Shown here piece by piece: positions 15,720-23,277 of a stretch of DNA of 64,000 bases (position 1 is the first letter of the stretch; each line of letters starts with the position of its first letter). The stretch is from positions 186,001 to 250,000 of the forward strand of contig BBYL01000007.1 of the NCBI GenBank assembly GCA_001570385.1, in the 5' to 3' direction. This DNA is from Microtetraspora glauca (lineage in GTDB: Bacteria > Actinomycetota > Actinomycetes > Streptosporangiales > Streptosporangiaceae). The notes beneath the pieces were generated by a model that was given only the letters and a program-made list of their open reading frames with translations, was not told the DNA's origin and searched no databases. The position numbers were made by a program, and so were the translations under genes.

Positions 15720-17464
15720 AGGTCGGCCTCCTCGTAGTCGGCCAGCTCCTGCGGGTCACTCGTGACCGTCGAGTGCTCCCAAGGGCTGCTGATCACCTGG
15801 AAAGCCACGCGCTGCTGACCGGCCGCCAGGAGGCCCATGCCTCGCTCGGCCGACAGCAGCAGTTGCCGCTCTCCGTCGGAGAGTCCGAAAGCGTCGGCGA
15901 CCCGATCGATGGCTTGGGGCGCCTGCCGTAGCAGGATCTGCGTGGTGGAGTTGGCGATCAACGCCTGGCCGATGTCGCTGCCGAGCAAGTCGCCCGCGTC
16001 CTGCGTGACGACCGACAGCCCCGCCCAGTGCTTGCGCGCGGCCTTGGCCATGCGCAGGAGGAATTTCGCCCCCTCCGGGTCCTTCATGAGCAACCACGCC
16101 TCGTCGACCACGACCAGGCGCGGACGCCGGTCACGCGGGTCGGAGACGCGCCGCCACACCGCGTCCAGCGTGAGCAGCGTGCCCACCGCCTTCAGCTCCT
16201 CCGGCAAATCCCGGAGCGAGAAGACGATCAGATGCGAGTCGGGCTGGGTGGTGGTCGGGCCGTCGAAAAGCTGCCGATGGCTCCCCGTGACGTACGGCGC
16301 GAGCCCAGCGGCCAGCTCCTTCGCCCTGGGATCGGCATCGTCGGTAAGCGCGGTTACCAGATCGCGCATGAGCGGCGGGCGCCGGTTCCAGGTGCGCCGC
16401 TCGGTCGTGATCCCGGCCTGCCGGTAGGCGGCCAGGATGCCCCGGTCGAGCGCGGCCTTGCTTGCGTTGCCCAGCGTCTCGCCGAGCATCACCGAGATCA
16501 GCGTGTGCAGGAACAGCGCGCGCCGGGTGAGCGGATCACCGTCCCGGCGGCCTTCAGGAGGAAGGTCGAAGGGGTTGAGCCGGACCTTCGGCGCGCCGAG
16601 ATGGAGGTAGGCGCCGCCGACCGCCGAGCACAGCCGGGCGTACTCGTCCTCGGGGTCGATGACCGCCACCTCGACGCCCGCGTACAGGGAGCGCAGCGCC
16701 TCCAGCTTGGCCAGGTAAGACTTCCCGGCCCCGCTGCTCGCGAGGATCACGGAGTTGTGGTTGGCCTGCTCGAACCGGTCCCAGGCGACCAGGGACGCGC
16801 TCGACAGGTTCGCGCCGTACAGCACGGCCGTCGGGCCGAGTTCGGCGGTCAGATCCGGTGAGGTGAAGGGGAAGGCCGCCGCGAGCGCGGGGGTGTCGAA
16901 GGTCCGCCGCATGGCGAGGTTGTCGTAGGCTAGCGGGAGCGAGGACACCCACCCTTGGAATTGGCGGAAGGTGACCTGGCGCGCGTCCAGTAGCAAGGAT
17001 GCGGCCAGCGCCCGCACCTGGGCGCAGGCGTCGTCCAACTCTTCCGGCGTGTTCGCGTGGACGGTCAGGTAGATCGAGGCGCGGAATAGCTTGGCCTGGC
17101 CGCGGGCGATCCGGGAGGCGAGGGCCTGGGCGTCCTCGGCTGCCGCCTCCGCGCCCGGGTCGAGCAGCCGGCCGTGTTCGTGGGCGCTGCGCAGGCCGGA
17201 CTCCAGGCGGGCGAGCTGCCGGCGCAGCCGGTCGGAGGCGACGAGTGACGGCACCGGCTCGACGTGGACTGACACGTCCAGGCGACCCGGGTAGGTGAGC
17301 AGCGGCTCCAGCCAGCCCAGCGTGACCTCGCGCGGGTACCCGGTGACCGCGAGCGTGGCGCACGCTCCTGATCCCAGATGGAGCCGGCGGGGCTGGACCT
17401 CGACCGACACCGGCCCGAACCCGCCCCGAGCAGAAGCGGCGTCGCGACGGAAGGGTAGTTTCAC
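15716..17464 (-). CDS. VirB4/TraC-like conjugation ATPase
   Basis: The 582-residue protein has the VirB4 layout: an N-terminal domain (about 1-215) and a P-loop ATPase domain. Walker A is ILASSGAGKSYLAKLEALRS near residue 243. Walker B is LVVVDEAWLLM near 451, followed by GLSVVTQDAGDLLGS and NSTTQILLRQAPQAID, both standard VirB4 motifs. It energises pilus or channel assembly at the inner face of the membrane. The start overlaps the PrgI gene's stop by four bases. It is shorter than proteobacterial VirB4 (about 800), as is common for actinobacterial forms. Confidence 0.9.
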   Translation of the reverse strand: MKLPFRRDAASARGGFGPVSVEVQPRRLHLGSGACATLAVTGYPREVTLGWLEPLLTYPGRLDVSVHVEPVPSLVASDRLRRQLARLESGLRSAHEHGRLLDPGAEAAAEDAQALASRIARGQAKLFRASIYLTVHANTPEELDDACAQVRALAASLLLDARQVTFRQFQGWVSSLPLAYDNLAMRRTFDTPALAAAFPFTSPDLTAELGPTAVLYGANLSSASLVAWDRFEQANHNSVILASSGAGKSYLAKLEALRSLYAGVEVAVIDPEDEYARLCSAVGGAYLHLGAPKVRLNPFDLPPEGRRDGDPLTRRALFLHTLISVMLGETLGNASKAALDRGILAAYRQAGITTERRTWNRRPPLMRDLVTALTDDADPRAKELAAGLAPYVTGSHRQLFDGPTTTQPDSHLIVFSLRDLPEELKAVGTLLTLDAVWRRVSDPRDRRPRLVVVDEAWLLMKDPEGAKFLLRMAKAARKHWAGLSVVTQDAGDLLGSDIGQALIANSTTQILLRQAPQAIDRVADAFGLSDGERQLLLSAERGMGLLAAGQQRVAFQVISSPWEHSTVTSDPQELADYEEADL

Positions 17465-18393
17465 CAGCGGCCTCCGATCACGTCGCCGGGCAGCGCCGTA
17501 TCGCCGTCCGCGAGCGGTGGCGTGGCCGGATCGAAGCAGGAGACCAGCAGCGCGGTCACCGCGCGGGCGTCGAGGAGGCGTACGGCAAGCCCGCAGCCGC
17601 CGAGTACACGCGATGCTTCATCCAGGCGGCGCAGAGCTCGCGAGGCGGCAGCCGTACGGCCCTGCGGGCCGGTGGCGGGCTCGCGGACGATCAGCAGGAC
17701 CTGGCGGCGCAGCAGGTCATGCCGGGTGGACAGATCAGCGAGGAAGGCGGCGTGTTCCCGAGCGGCATGCGCGAGCGCCGGGTGCGGGAGCTGGGCGGCG
17801 CTGTGCTGAAGGTCGCCGATCGTCTCGGACAGGTTCACCCGCTCGGCGCGGACCAGGATCTGCACCGGACCCGACAGCGAGTTGAGCCAGCGCCCGAACA
17901 CCGAGACCAGCGCGTCCTGCTCATCCGGAGTCCGCAGTGCGAAGCTCACCGTGGACACCTCGGCGACGGCCGCGACGCCGTCCGGCCCGAGGTCGATCAG
18001 TCCGTCTCCCACCACCCCGCGCGCGGGAAGGCGCAGCGGCGCGGGCAGAGGTCCAGGATCGGCGGCGATCCAGGTGGGGGGCTGCGGAGCCTCCTCCATC
18101 GTGCTGACCAGGTGCTTGGGTGCGCGCCCGTGCCGGAGCGCGGCCAGCAGGTACGCGTCCAGTGGGGTGCCCTCGTGCCGCCCGACCGCGAGCAGGATGC
18201 CCGCCACGGCCACCGGCAGGGCGATCGCGGCGAACACGGCGATCGGCACCTGCTCCCCGAACGCCGCGTACGCGGCATAGAGAGCGGCTCCCGTGCTTGC
18301 CAGGATGAGCACCTGGCGGGCCGTGAACGACCCGAGGATCCTGTCCGGGGCCTCCACGTCGGCGGGGATGCGAACGGCTTGAGTCCAGGTCAT
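17461..18393 (-). CDS. PrgI family protein (VirB3-like), extended C-terminus
   Basis: The 310-residue protein starts with IPADVEAPDRILGSFTARQ, the PrgI-family signature, followed by two membrane helices at about 30-46 and 48-68. PrgI proteins are the VirB3 equivalent of Gram-positive type IV secretion and sit next to VirB4. Here a soluble domain of about 200 residues follows, with a segment (SFALRTPDEQDALVSVFGRW, SGPVQILVRAERV) seen in actinobacterial SCO6880-like proteins. Both gene ends overlap neighbours by four bases. Confidence 0.85.
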   Translation of the reverse strand: MTWTQAVRIPADVEAPDRILGSFTARQVLILASTGAALYAAYAAFGEQVPIAVFAAIALPVAVAGILLAVGRHEGTPLDAYLLAALRHGRAPKHLVSTMEEAPQPPTWIAADPGPLPAPLRLPARGVVGDGLIDLGPDGVAAVAEVSTVSFALRTPDEQDALVSVFGRWLNSLSGPVQILVRAERVNLSETIGDLQHSAAQLPHPALAHAAREHAAFLADLSTRHDLLRRQVLLIVREPATGPQGRTAAASRALRRLDEASRVLGGCGLAVRLLDARAVTALLVSCFDPATPPLADGDTALPGDVIGGRW

Positions 18394-20273
18394 CGCTCGT
18401 CACCTGTCTTCCGGTCTCGGCGGGTACGGCGTCGCGACGGCGGTGGGGTACGGCGGGCCACGCCGGGGCTCTCCGGCCACTCCGGAGTGCCGGGGATGGG
18501 CGCGTTGGGCGAGACGATCGGCTTGACCGGGCGGCCCGAGGCCGGCGGCGGTTCGACCGTCCTGCGGGGCAGCGGGGGCGACCCGGTTGCCTGACCGCGC
18601 AGCCGATACATCTGCGCCAGCCCGGCCGGGCCGTTCGCGTAGTAGGTCTCGCACGGGTACCCGTAGACCGGCGTGTTCTGCGGGACCGGCTGCGACGGCC
18701 GGGGCGTGGGCCGGTACTTGCCTCGGATGGCCGGTGCGGAGGGAGCGTGCTTGACGGGCGCGGCCTCCCAGTCGTCGGCACGTACCGGACGGCGGGCCGC
18801 GACGGGCGCGTGCTTCGCCGGTCCGGCGCCGCCACGAGCGGCAGAGGCGGCGGTGGCAGCGCCGGTGGCGGATCCGGCACCGTGGCGGGCGGCCGTTGCC
18901 GCTGCGGCAACGCCCGTGGCAGCCGCACCGGCAGGACCCGCGGCCAGAGCGGGCAGTGCCTTGCCGGCCACGGCTTTGATGCCTGCTGCTTTCGCCGCTC
19001 CGGAAGCCGCTCTTCCGCCACCGCTCCGGCCGAGGTGGAGCGCGCTCAGCACGGGCGAGGTGAGCTTGTACGCGACGGCGTACTTCACCATCCGGCCGAC
19101 CACCGATCCCCGACCTCGGTGGACGAAGACGGCGCGGGACACCCAGCCGGGGATGCGCACCAGGATCAGCAGCAGGCAGAGGACGAGCAGCAGGTTGTAG
19201 AGCGGCCCGGTCCCGAACAGGCCGACGACCTCGCGGCCGTCCTGGTTGAAGAAGATCCGTACCGCGGTGACCAGAGTGAGCGACTGGGCGACCTGGATGA
19301 TCAGCAGGCCGGAGAAGCCACGCCACCACAACCTGGCCAGCCCGTCGGTCTGGGGCAGGGACAGGCAGGCCAGCGCGAGCGGTGCCGCGATGACCAGCAG
19401 CGTCGTCATGGCCACCCGGAACACGAACGTGATCAGCAGTAGGACGAGCAGGATCACCGCGACCAGCGCGAGCAGGATGTAGAAGATCGCCGCGTCGCCG
19501 GTTGGCACAATCAGGGTCCGGATGACGTTCGCCGCACGCCTCGCGTCGAACCCCTGGCCGAGCAGCGCGGCGGAGACGCCGTTGGCCACCTCGATCGCCT
19601 GGCTCGCCAGGAAGAAGCTGAAGTTCGCCGCCAGGAACGCGACGACCAGCCGAGGGGCGATCTCCTTGAACGCGTACCGGGTCTGGACCGTCTCGTGCCC
19701 CATCACCAGCACGCCGGCGGCGATGACCAGCACGACGAACGCGCCGTTCGCGAGGACGGAGACCGCCTGCCACAGGTCCTGGATCCGGGCCTGCCCCTCG
19801 ACGCTGGGCGTGTGGAGCAGCGTGACGGCGAGTACGTTCAGCAGAGGTTTGATCGCCGAGGTGACCAGGTCCGCGAACCAGGAGTTGATCTGGTTGCTAA
19901 TCCACCCGCCCAGGCCGAACCCGATCCCGCCGCCCCTGGTTGGTGGAATGGGCGGCAGTGGCCGTTCATCCGGGAAGGGAGTGGGCGAGGGCGCAGGTGC
20001 TGCCGCCGTGGCAGGAGCGGCAGCCAGTACGGCGGCAACGGCAACGAGACCCGCCACCGAAAACGCCAGGGAAGCCGCGCGATGCCGTAGGGAGGCGTGC
20101 GGCCCGACAGCCCCGACAGATGCCGTTCCGGGACGAGGTGTCGTGCCAGCGCGAAATGGTCGAACGGTGGCTCGGAACCGGATCGTCCTCCGGTCGCAGG
20201 AGGTGGCAATTCCGACGGTCGTCCTGCGGAGGGCGATGCGGGAAGCGGGGGACAGGAAGATCATGGCCGTCAC
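18390..20273 (-). CDS. VirB6/TrbL-like multi-spanning membrane protein
   Basis: GTG 20273 overlaps the preceding stop (GTGA); ATG 20264 is the alternative. The product of about 627 residues has an arginine-rich start, a signal-like hydrophobic segment, and then a Pro-rich spacer with PIPPTRGGGIGFGLGGWISN. About six to seven membrane helices follow between 150 and 400, including LLALVAVILLVLLLITFVF. The tail of about 200 residues is Ala/Gly/Pro-rich, low in complexity and probably cytosolic. This matches VirB6/TrbL channel proteins of Gram-positive conjugation systems in layout and neighbourhood. The open frame extends to 20618, but that part overlaps the pilin gene. Confidence 0.82.
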   Translation of the reverse strand: MTAMIFLSPASRIALRRTTVGIATSCDRRTIRFRATVRPFRAGTTPRPGTASVGAVGPHASLRHRAASLAFSVAGLVAVAAVLAAAPATAAAPAPSPTPFPDERPLPPIPPTRGGGIGFGLGGWISNQINSWFADLVTSAIKPLLNVLAVTLLHTPSVEGQARIQDLWQAVSVLANGAFVVLVIAAGVLVMGHETVQTRYAFKEIAPRLVVAFLAANFSFFLASQAIEVANGVSAALLGQGFDARRAANVIRTLIVPTGDAAIFYILLALVAVILLVLLLITFVFRVAMTTLLVIAAPLALACLSLPQTDGLARLWWRGFSGLLIIQVAQSLTLVTAVRIFFNQDGREVVGLFGTGPLYNLLLVLCLLLILVRIPGWVSRAVFVHRGRGSVVGRMVKYAVAYKLTSPVLSALHLGRSGGGRAASGAAKAAGIKAVAGKALPALAAGPAGAAATGVAAAATAARHGAGSATGAATAASAARGGAGPAKHAPVAARRPVRADDWEAAPVKHAPSAPAIRGKYRPTPRPSQPVPQNTPVYGYPCETYYANGPAGLAQMYRLRGQATGSPPLPRRTVEPPPASGRPVKPIVSPNAPIPGTPEWPESPGVARRTPPPSRRRTRRDRKTGDER

Positions 20274-21520
20274 CCGCCGACCACGCGCTTGAGCACGTTG
20301 ACGAACAGCGGAGCCAGGACGGCGAGGGCGTAACCAAACGCCGCCGCTTTGAAAGCGCCCTTGGCCTTCTGCACCTCGGCCGGGTCGCCGCCCGCGATCA
20401 GGTAGCGCAGGCCACCGATCGTGAGCATGAGCGTCGCCAGGGCGGCGAGCAGGCTGATCAGCCAGTTCCGGAGGTTGTCGAAGACCCTGCCGAGCTGGTC
20501 CGGGCTGGTCGGCGGTCCCGCCCTCGTCCCGGTCGCGGCGAACACCTCGGTCGCCGCCATGACAAGGACAGCGCCCACGATCGCCGCCACCAGCAGGAAC
20601 GGGCCGCTCCTCCGCCACCCGACCACCCGACGGGCTGCCGTCGCCGCAGCGCCTGCGGTATGGCCCGCTGCTTCAGCTGCCGACTTCGGGGGCATGGCCT
20701 GCCGACGATCCGGGTGATAGGCGACGGACGGCTTCGCCGTGCCGGAGGGGGAGGGCTGGCTTGCGGGGGTGCGGGAAGGCAGCGGGTCGGCGATGGAGAT
20801 CCGCGCGGAGCCGGGGATGGTGCCCCGACCTCCCTTCGGGTCATGGAACTCGGACTGGATATCTGAGGAGTTCCGGCTCCGCGCGGAAGTCGTGGTGGCG
20901 TTGCGCAGGGGTGGTGCGGCGCCGATCGGTTCGGGGTCCGGCCCGCTGACGCCGTCCTTCTCCGAGGCATCGAAGAGGACGACGTCCAGATGCCGGGGCG
21001 GCACCGAGACGGTGACGGGGAACGGGCGGTCCAGTCCCGAATCGACGATCCGGCACGCCCGCTCCCCGGCGCGGCGCGCCAGGCCGTACAGGCGAGCCCG
21101 GATGTCAGGGGTGTGCAGATCGATCGTGCGGACCGCGTCGATGAAGGCGACCAGCGCCTCGCCGCCGATGAGGGAGATGCCGTCCGGGTCACCCGCGCGA
21201 TAGCCAGAGGCGATCCGGCCGGTGATGTCACGCAGTCCGGGCAAGGCGACGCCGACCGCGCCGATCACCCACATCTGGCCAAGAGATCGGGTGCGGGCGG
21301 CCAGCTCTCGCCACACTGCGTCCCGGGTGGTGCCGCTCACCGCGCGACCGTCGAGCAGCCGGCGCAGCTGTGTCAGAGGCACTGATCGCTGCGGGAGATC
21401 GGGTGCGAGCCGGCCGTCGATCGCCAAGCCGTACGGCTCGCACGCGACGAGCTGGAAGAGACGCTCGGCGCGGTCCATCGGGGACAGGCCGGGCACCGTT
21501 TCGTGAATCTCGGATTCCAT
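20270..21520 (-). CDS. VirB2-like pilin domain fused to a soluble N-terminal domain
   Basis: ATG 21520 has GGAGTG upstream and gives 416 residues. The last 110 residues look like a Gram-positive VirB2/TrbC-type pilin: a hydrophobic segment (FLLVAAIVGAVLVMAATEVF) and the pattern NLRNWLISLLAALATLMLTI, then GGLRYLIAGGDPAEVQKAKG and a second helix. The first 190 residues resemble an actinomycete family normally encoded separately (GQMWVIGAVGVALPGLRDIT, then EALVAFIDAVRTIDLHTPDI), somewhat like a sigma region-2 helical fold. A Ser/Pro-rich linker joins them. An internal ATG (PPKSAAEAAG) could also produce a separate pilin. It is the first gene of the operon. Confidence 0.75.
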   Translation of the reverse strand: MESEIHETVPGLSPMDRAERLFQLVACEPYGLAIDGRLAPDLPQRSVPLTQLRRLLDGRAVSGTTRDAVWRELAARTRSLGQMWVIGAVGVALPGLRDITGRIASGYRAGDPDGISLIGGEALVAFIDAVRTIDLHTPDIRARLYGLARRAGERACRIVDSGLDRPFPVTVSVPPRHLDVVLFDASEKDGVSGPDPEPIGAAPPLRNATTTSARSRNSSDIQSEFHDPKGGRGTIPGSARISIADPLPSRTPASQPSPSGTAKPSVAYHPDRRQAMPPKSAAEAAGHTAGAAATAARRVVGWRRSGPFLLVAAIVGAVLVMAATEVFAATGTRAGPPTSPDQLGRVFDNLRNWLISLLAALATLMLTIGGLRYLIAGGDPAEVQKAKGAFKAAAFGYALAVLAPLFVNVLKRVVGG

Positions 21521-21767
21521 CGGGCCACTCCGCTACGCGAGGGATTTCGCTTGTCGCAGCCCTGTCTAGAAACCCGAACAGGCAAATCACTGGCGGAATC
21601 TCAGGCAGGTTCCCGGCAGTTTCCGGCCGCGCCTCCAGGCCCGTCCTGCCAGTCGAGTTGCCAGTGCCGCCGGAAGTTGCCATAGCCACCACCTGCGGAG
21701 TTGCCGGTGACCTGCCAGAGCCGGCTGCTGCACTGGTGGCCATCTGAGGAACCCGCCCCGAAAACGA
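21521..21767. other. Divergent control region with repeated GTTGCC
   Basis: No gene is seen in this 247-bp region between the leftward conjugation operon and the rightward genes. It holds three direct copies of a (G/A)AGTTGCC motif, with GTTGCC at 21658, 21676 and 21700, flanked by several GGCAGG/CCTGCC words in both orientations. Promoters for both directions should lie here. An origin of transfer or regulator-binding iterons are possible but unproven. Confidence 0.35.
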
Positions 21768-22334
21768 ATGACAACCACACCCGCCAACCGGTTCCGGTAC
21801 GGAAGGACCTCCACACAGGAGGAAGTGAATTTCAAAGAAAGCGCAGCAAGTGGCGAGCATTTGACGCCCATTCCCGTCACGCTGCAAACCGCCAGGGCAT
21901 TCGTCGCCTGGACCCACGGGCACCTGCCGCCCACCCAGAGGGCGATGTTCGCGATCGGTGTCGCGATCGAGGACGGCACTCTCGTCGGCGTCGCCATCGC
22001 GGGCCGCCCTGTCGCCCGGTCGTTCGACGACGGGTTCACCGCGGAGGTCGCCCGACTGGCCACCGACGGCGCGGCCAATGCCTGCTCGGCGTTGCTCGGG
22101 GCAGCCTGGCGAGCGGCCCGCGCGATGGGCTACCGCCGCTTGACCACCTACACCCTCGCCACCGAACCCGGCACGAGCCTGCGCGCCGCCGGCCTGCGCC
22201 GGGTGGCAGAACGTCCCGCCCGTTCCGGCTGGAACACCCCCAGCCGACCCCAACCAGTGCACGGCGCAGACGGTGTCGCCCGAGTCCTCTGGGAGATCAC
22301 CGCCTCCTTCCCGGGCGAGGGATGTGCCCGATGA
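21768..22334 (+). CDS. XF1762-like GNAT-fold protein
   Basis: The product has 188 residues from ATG 21768. GTG 21825 beside AGGAGGAA and a TTG near 21863 are possible later starts. From PIPVTLQTARAFVAWTHGHL on, it matches the small XF1762 family of phage and mobile-element acetyltransferase-like proteins: GVAIEDGTLVGVAIAGRP, then EVARLATDGAANACSALLGA and ARAMGYRRLTTYTL. The substrate is unknown. Its stop overlaps the next ATG (ATGA), so it is cotranslated with the PP-loop gene. Confidence 0.7.
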   Translation: MTTTPANRFRYGRTSTQEEVNFKESAASGEHLTPIPVTLQTARAFVAWTHGHLPPTQRAMFAIGVAIEDGTLVGVAIAGRPVARSFDDGFTAEVARLATDGAANACSALLGAAWRAARAMGYRRLTTYTLATEPGTSLRAAGLRRVAERPARSGWNTPSRPQPVHGADGVARVLWEITASFPGEGCAR

Positions 22335-23005
22335 CACCTTCCGGAAGGGACCCACGGCCTCTCGACGGTGGTCGGCTCCGTCCGCCCGCGCTGCGGGTGC
22401 TCTCCCTTGGCGTGGGAGTGAAGTCCACCGCGCTCTTGCTGCTCGCCGTCGACCGGGTGATCCCACGCTTCGACGCGGCGATCTTCGCGCACACCGGGCG
22501 GGAGTCGGAGGAAGCCATACGGCATCTCGACCATGTGGAAGCGATCGCCGTCGAGGCCGAAATCCCGATCGTCCGGGTCTCCGTTCCGGGCATCCGCCCC
22601 AATGCCCCCGATCCGGATTGCCCACCCGTCTCCGTGCCGCCGTCCGGCCTGCACTCGGACAGGGAACAGGGTGTGGCCCAGCGGCAGTGCGCCTGCGTGT
22701 ATCTGATCAGACCCATCGGAGCGGTCATACGGTCGCTCCTGGGCTATCCGTACTCACGTCCCGTCCCGGAAGGCGTCTACGCCGAGCAGGCGATCGGCAT
22801 CAGTACGGACGAGGCCCACCGTGCGAGGGCCGCCGACGTGGCCTACATCTGCAACCTCTTCCCGTTGGTCACCATCGGTTGGACCCGCGCCGACTGCCAG
22901 GCCTACCTCGCTTACCGGGGTTTAACCGACATGCCTGAGCCCAACCGCGTCGGCTGCTGCTCTCGCGGTCACGGGGCGGCCCGAGGCAGGGCCGACGACG
23001 GATGA
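22331..23005 (+). CDS. PAPS reductase-like PP-loop protein, shortened C-terminus
   Basis: The 224-residue product has LSLGVGVKSTALLLLA near residue 25, a variant PP-loop of the adenine nucleotide alpha-hydrolase superfamily, then FAHTGRESEE and GISTDEAHRARAADVAYICN. Complete family members end with a CxxCPFH-like cysteine site and about 60 further residues. Here the chain stops soon after NRVGCCSRGHG, so the metal/catalytic end is truncated or altered. A complete cousin is encoded at 42033-42866 in the other element. Mobile-element members have unknown roles, possibly in nucleic acid modification. Both ends overlap neighbouring genes by four bases. Confidence 0.7.
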   Translation: MTPSGRDPRPLDGGRLRPPALRVLSLGVGVKSTALLLLAVDRVIPRFDAAIFAHTGRESEEAIRHLDHVEAIAVEAEIPIVRVSVPGIRPNAPDPDCPPVSVPPSGLHSDREQGVAQRQCACVYLIRPIGAVIRSLLGYPYSRPVPEGVYAEQAIGISTDEAHRARAADVAYICNLFPLVTIGWTRADCQAYLAYRGLTDMPEPNRVGCCSRGHGAARGRADDG

Positions 23006-23277
23006 CCGCGCCGGAGCCGGCCCTTCCCAGCGGGCCGCAGTTGCCTTCGAAACCGCCTCCTGAGCAGGGCGGACCTCCCTACGATCAGATGACGGCGCAG
23101 CCGGACGCCCTCCGGATCGAGGTCGAGATCATCACTCTTTCGGGAGAACAGGGGAGGAGCCTGCGCGCTGCGCAGGCGCGGGTCATCCACAAGCTTCTCG
23201 TCTGGTTCGGCGAGGAGGAGACAAGGAGAGGTGCGCGTGAGCGGCTGGGGGACGAGGACGACCGACGACCCGTTTGA
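23002..23277 (+). CDS. Small hypothetical protein before the recombinase
   Basis: The 91-residue protein begins at an ATG overlapping the previous TGA. The first 30 residues are Pro-rich. The rest (RIEVEIITLSGEQGRSLRAA, then QARVIHKLLVWFGEE) forms a strand-helix pattern. Similar short proteins precede serine recombinases in actinobacterial elements and may act as directionality factors or accessory proteins; this is inference. It overlaps the recombinase start by about 40 bases. Confidence 0.6.
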   Translation: MTAPEPALPSGPQLPSKPPPEQGGPPYDQMTAQPDALRIEVEIITLSGEQGRSLRAAQARVIHKLLVWFGEEETRRGARERLGDEDDRRPV

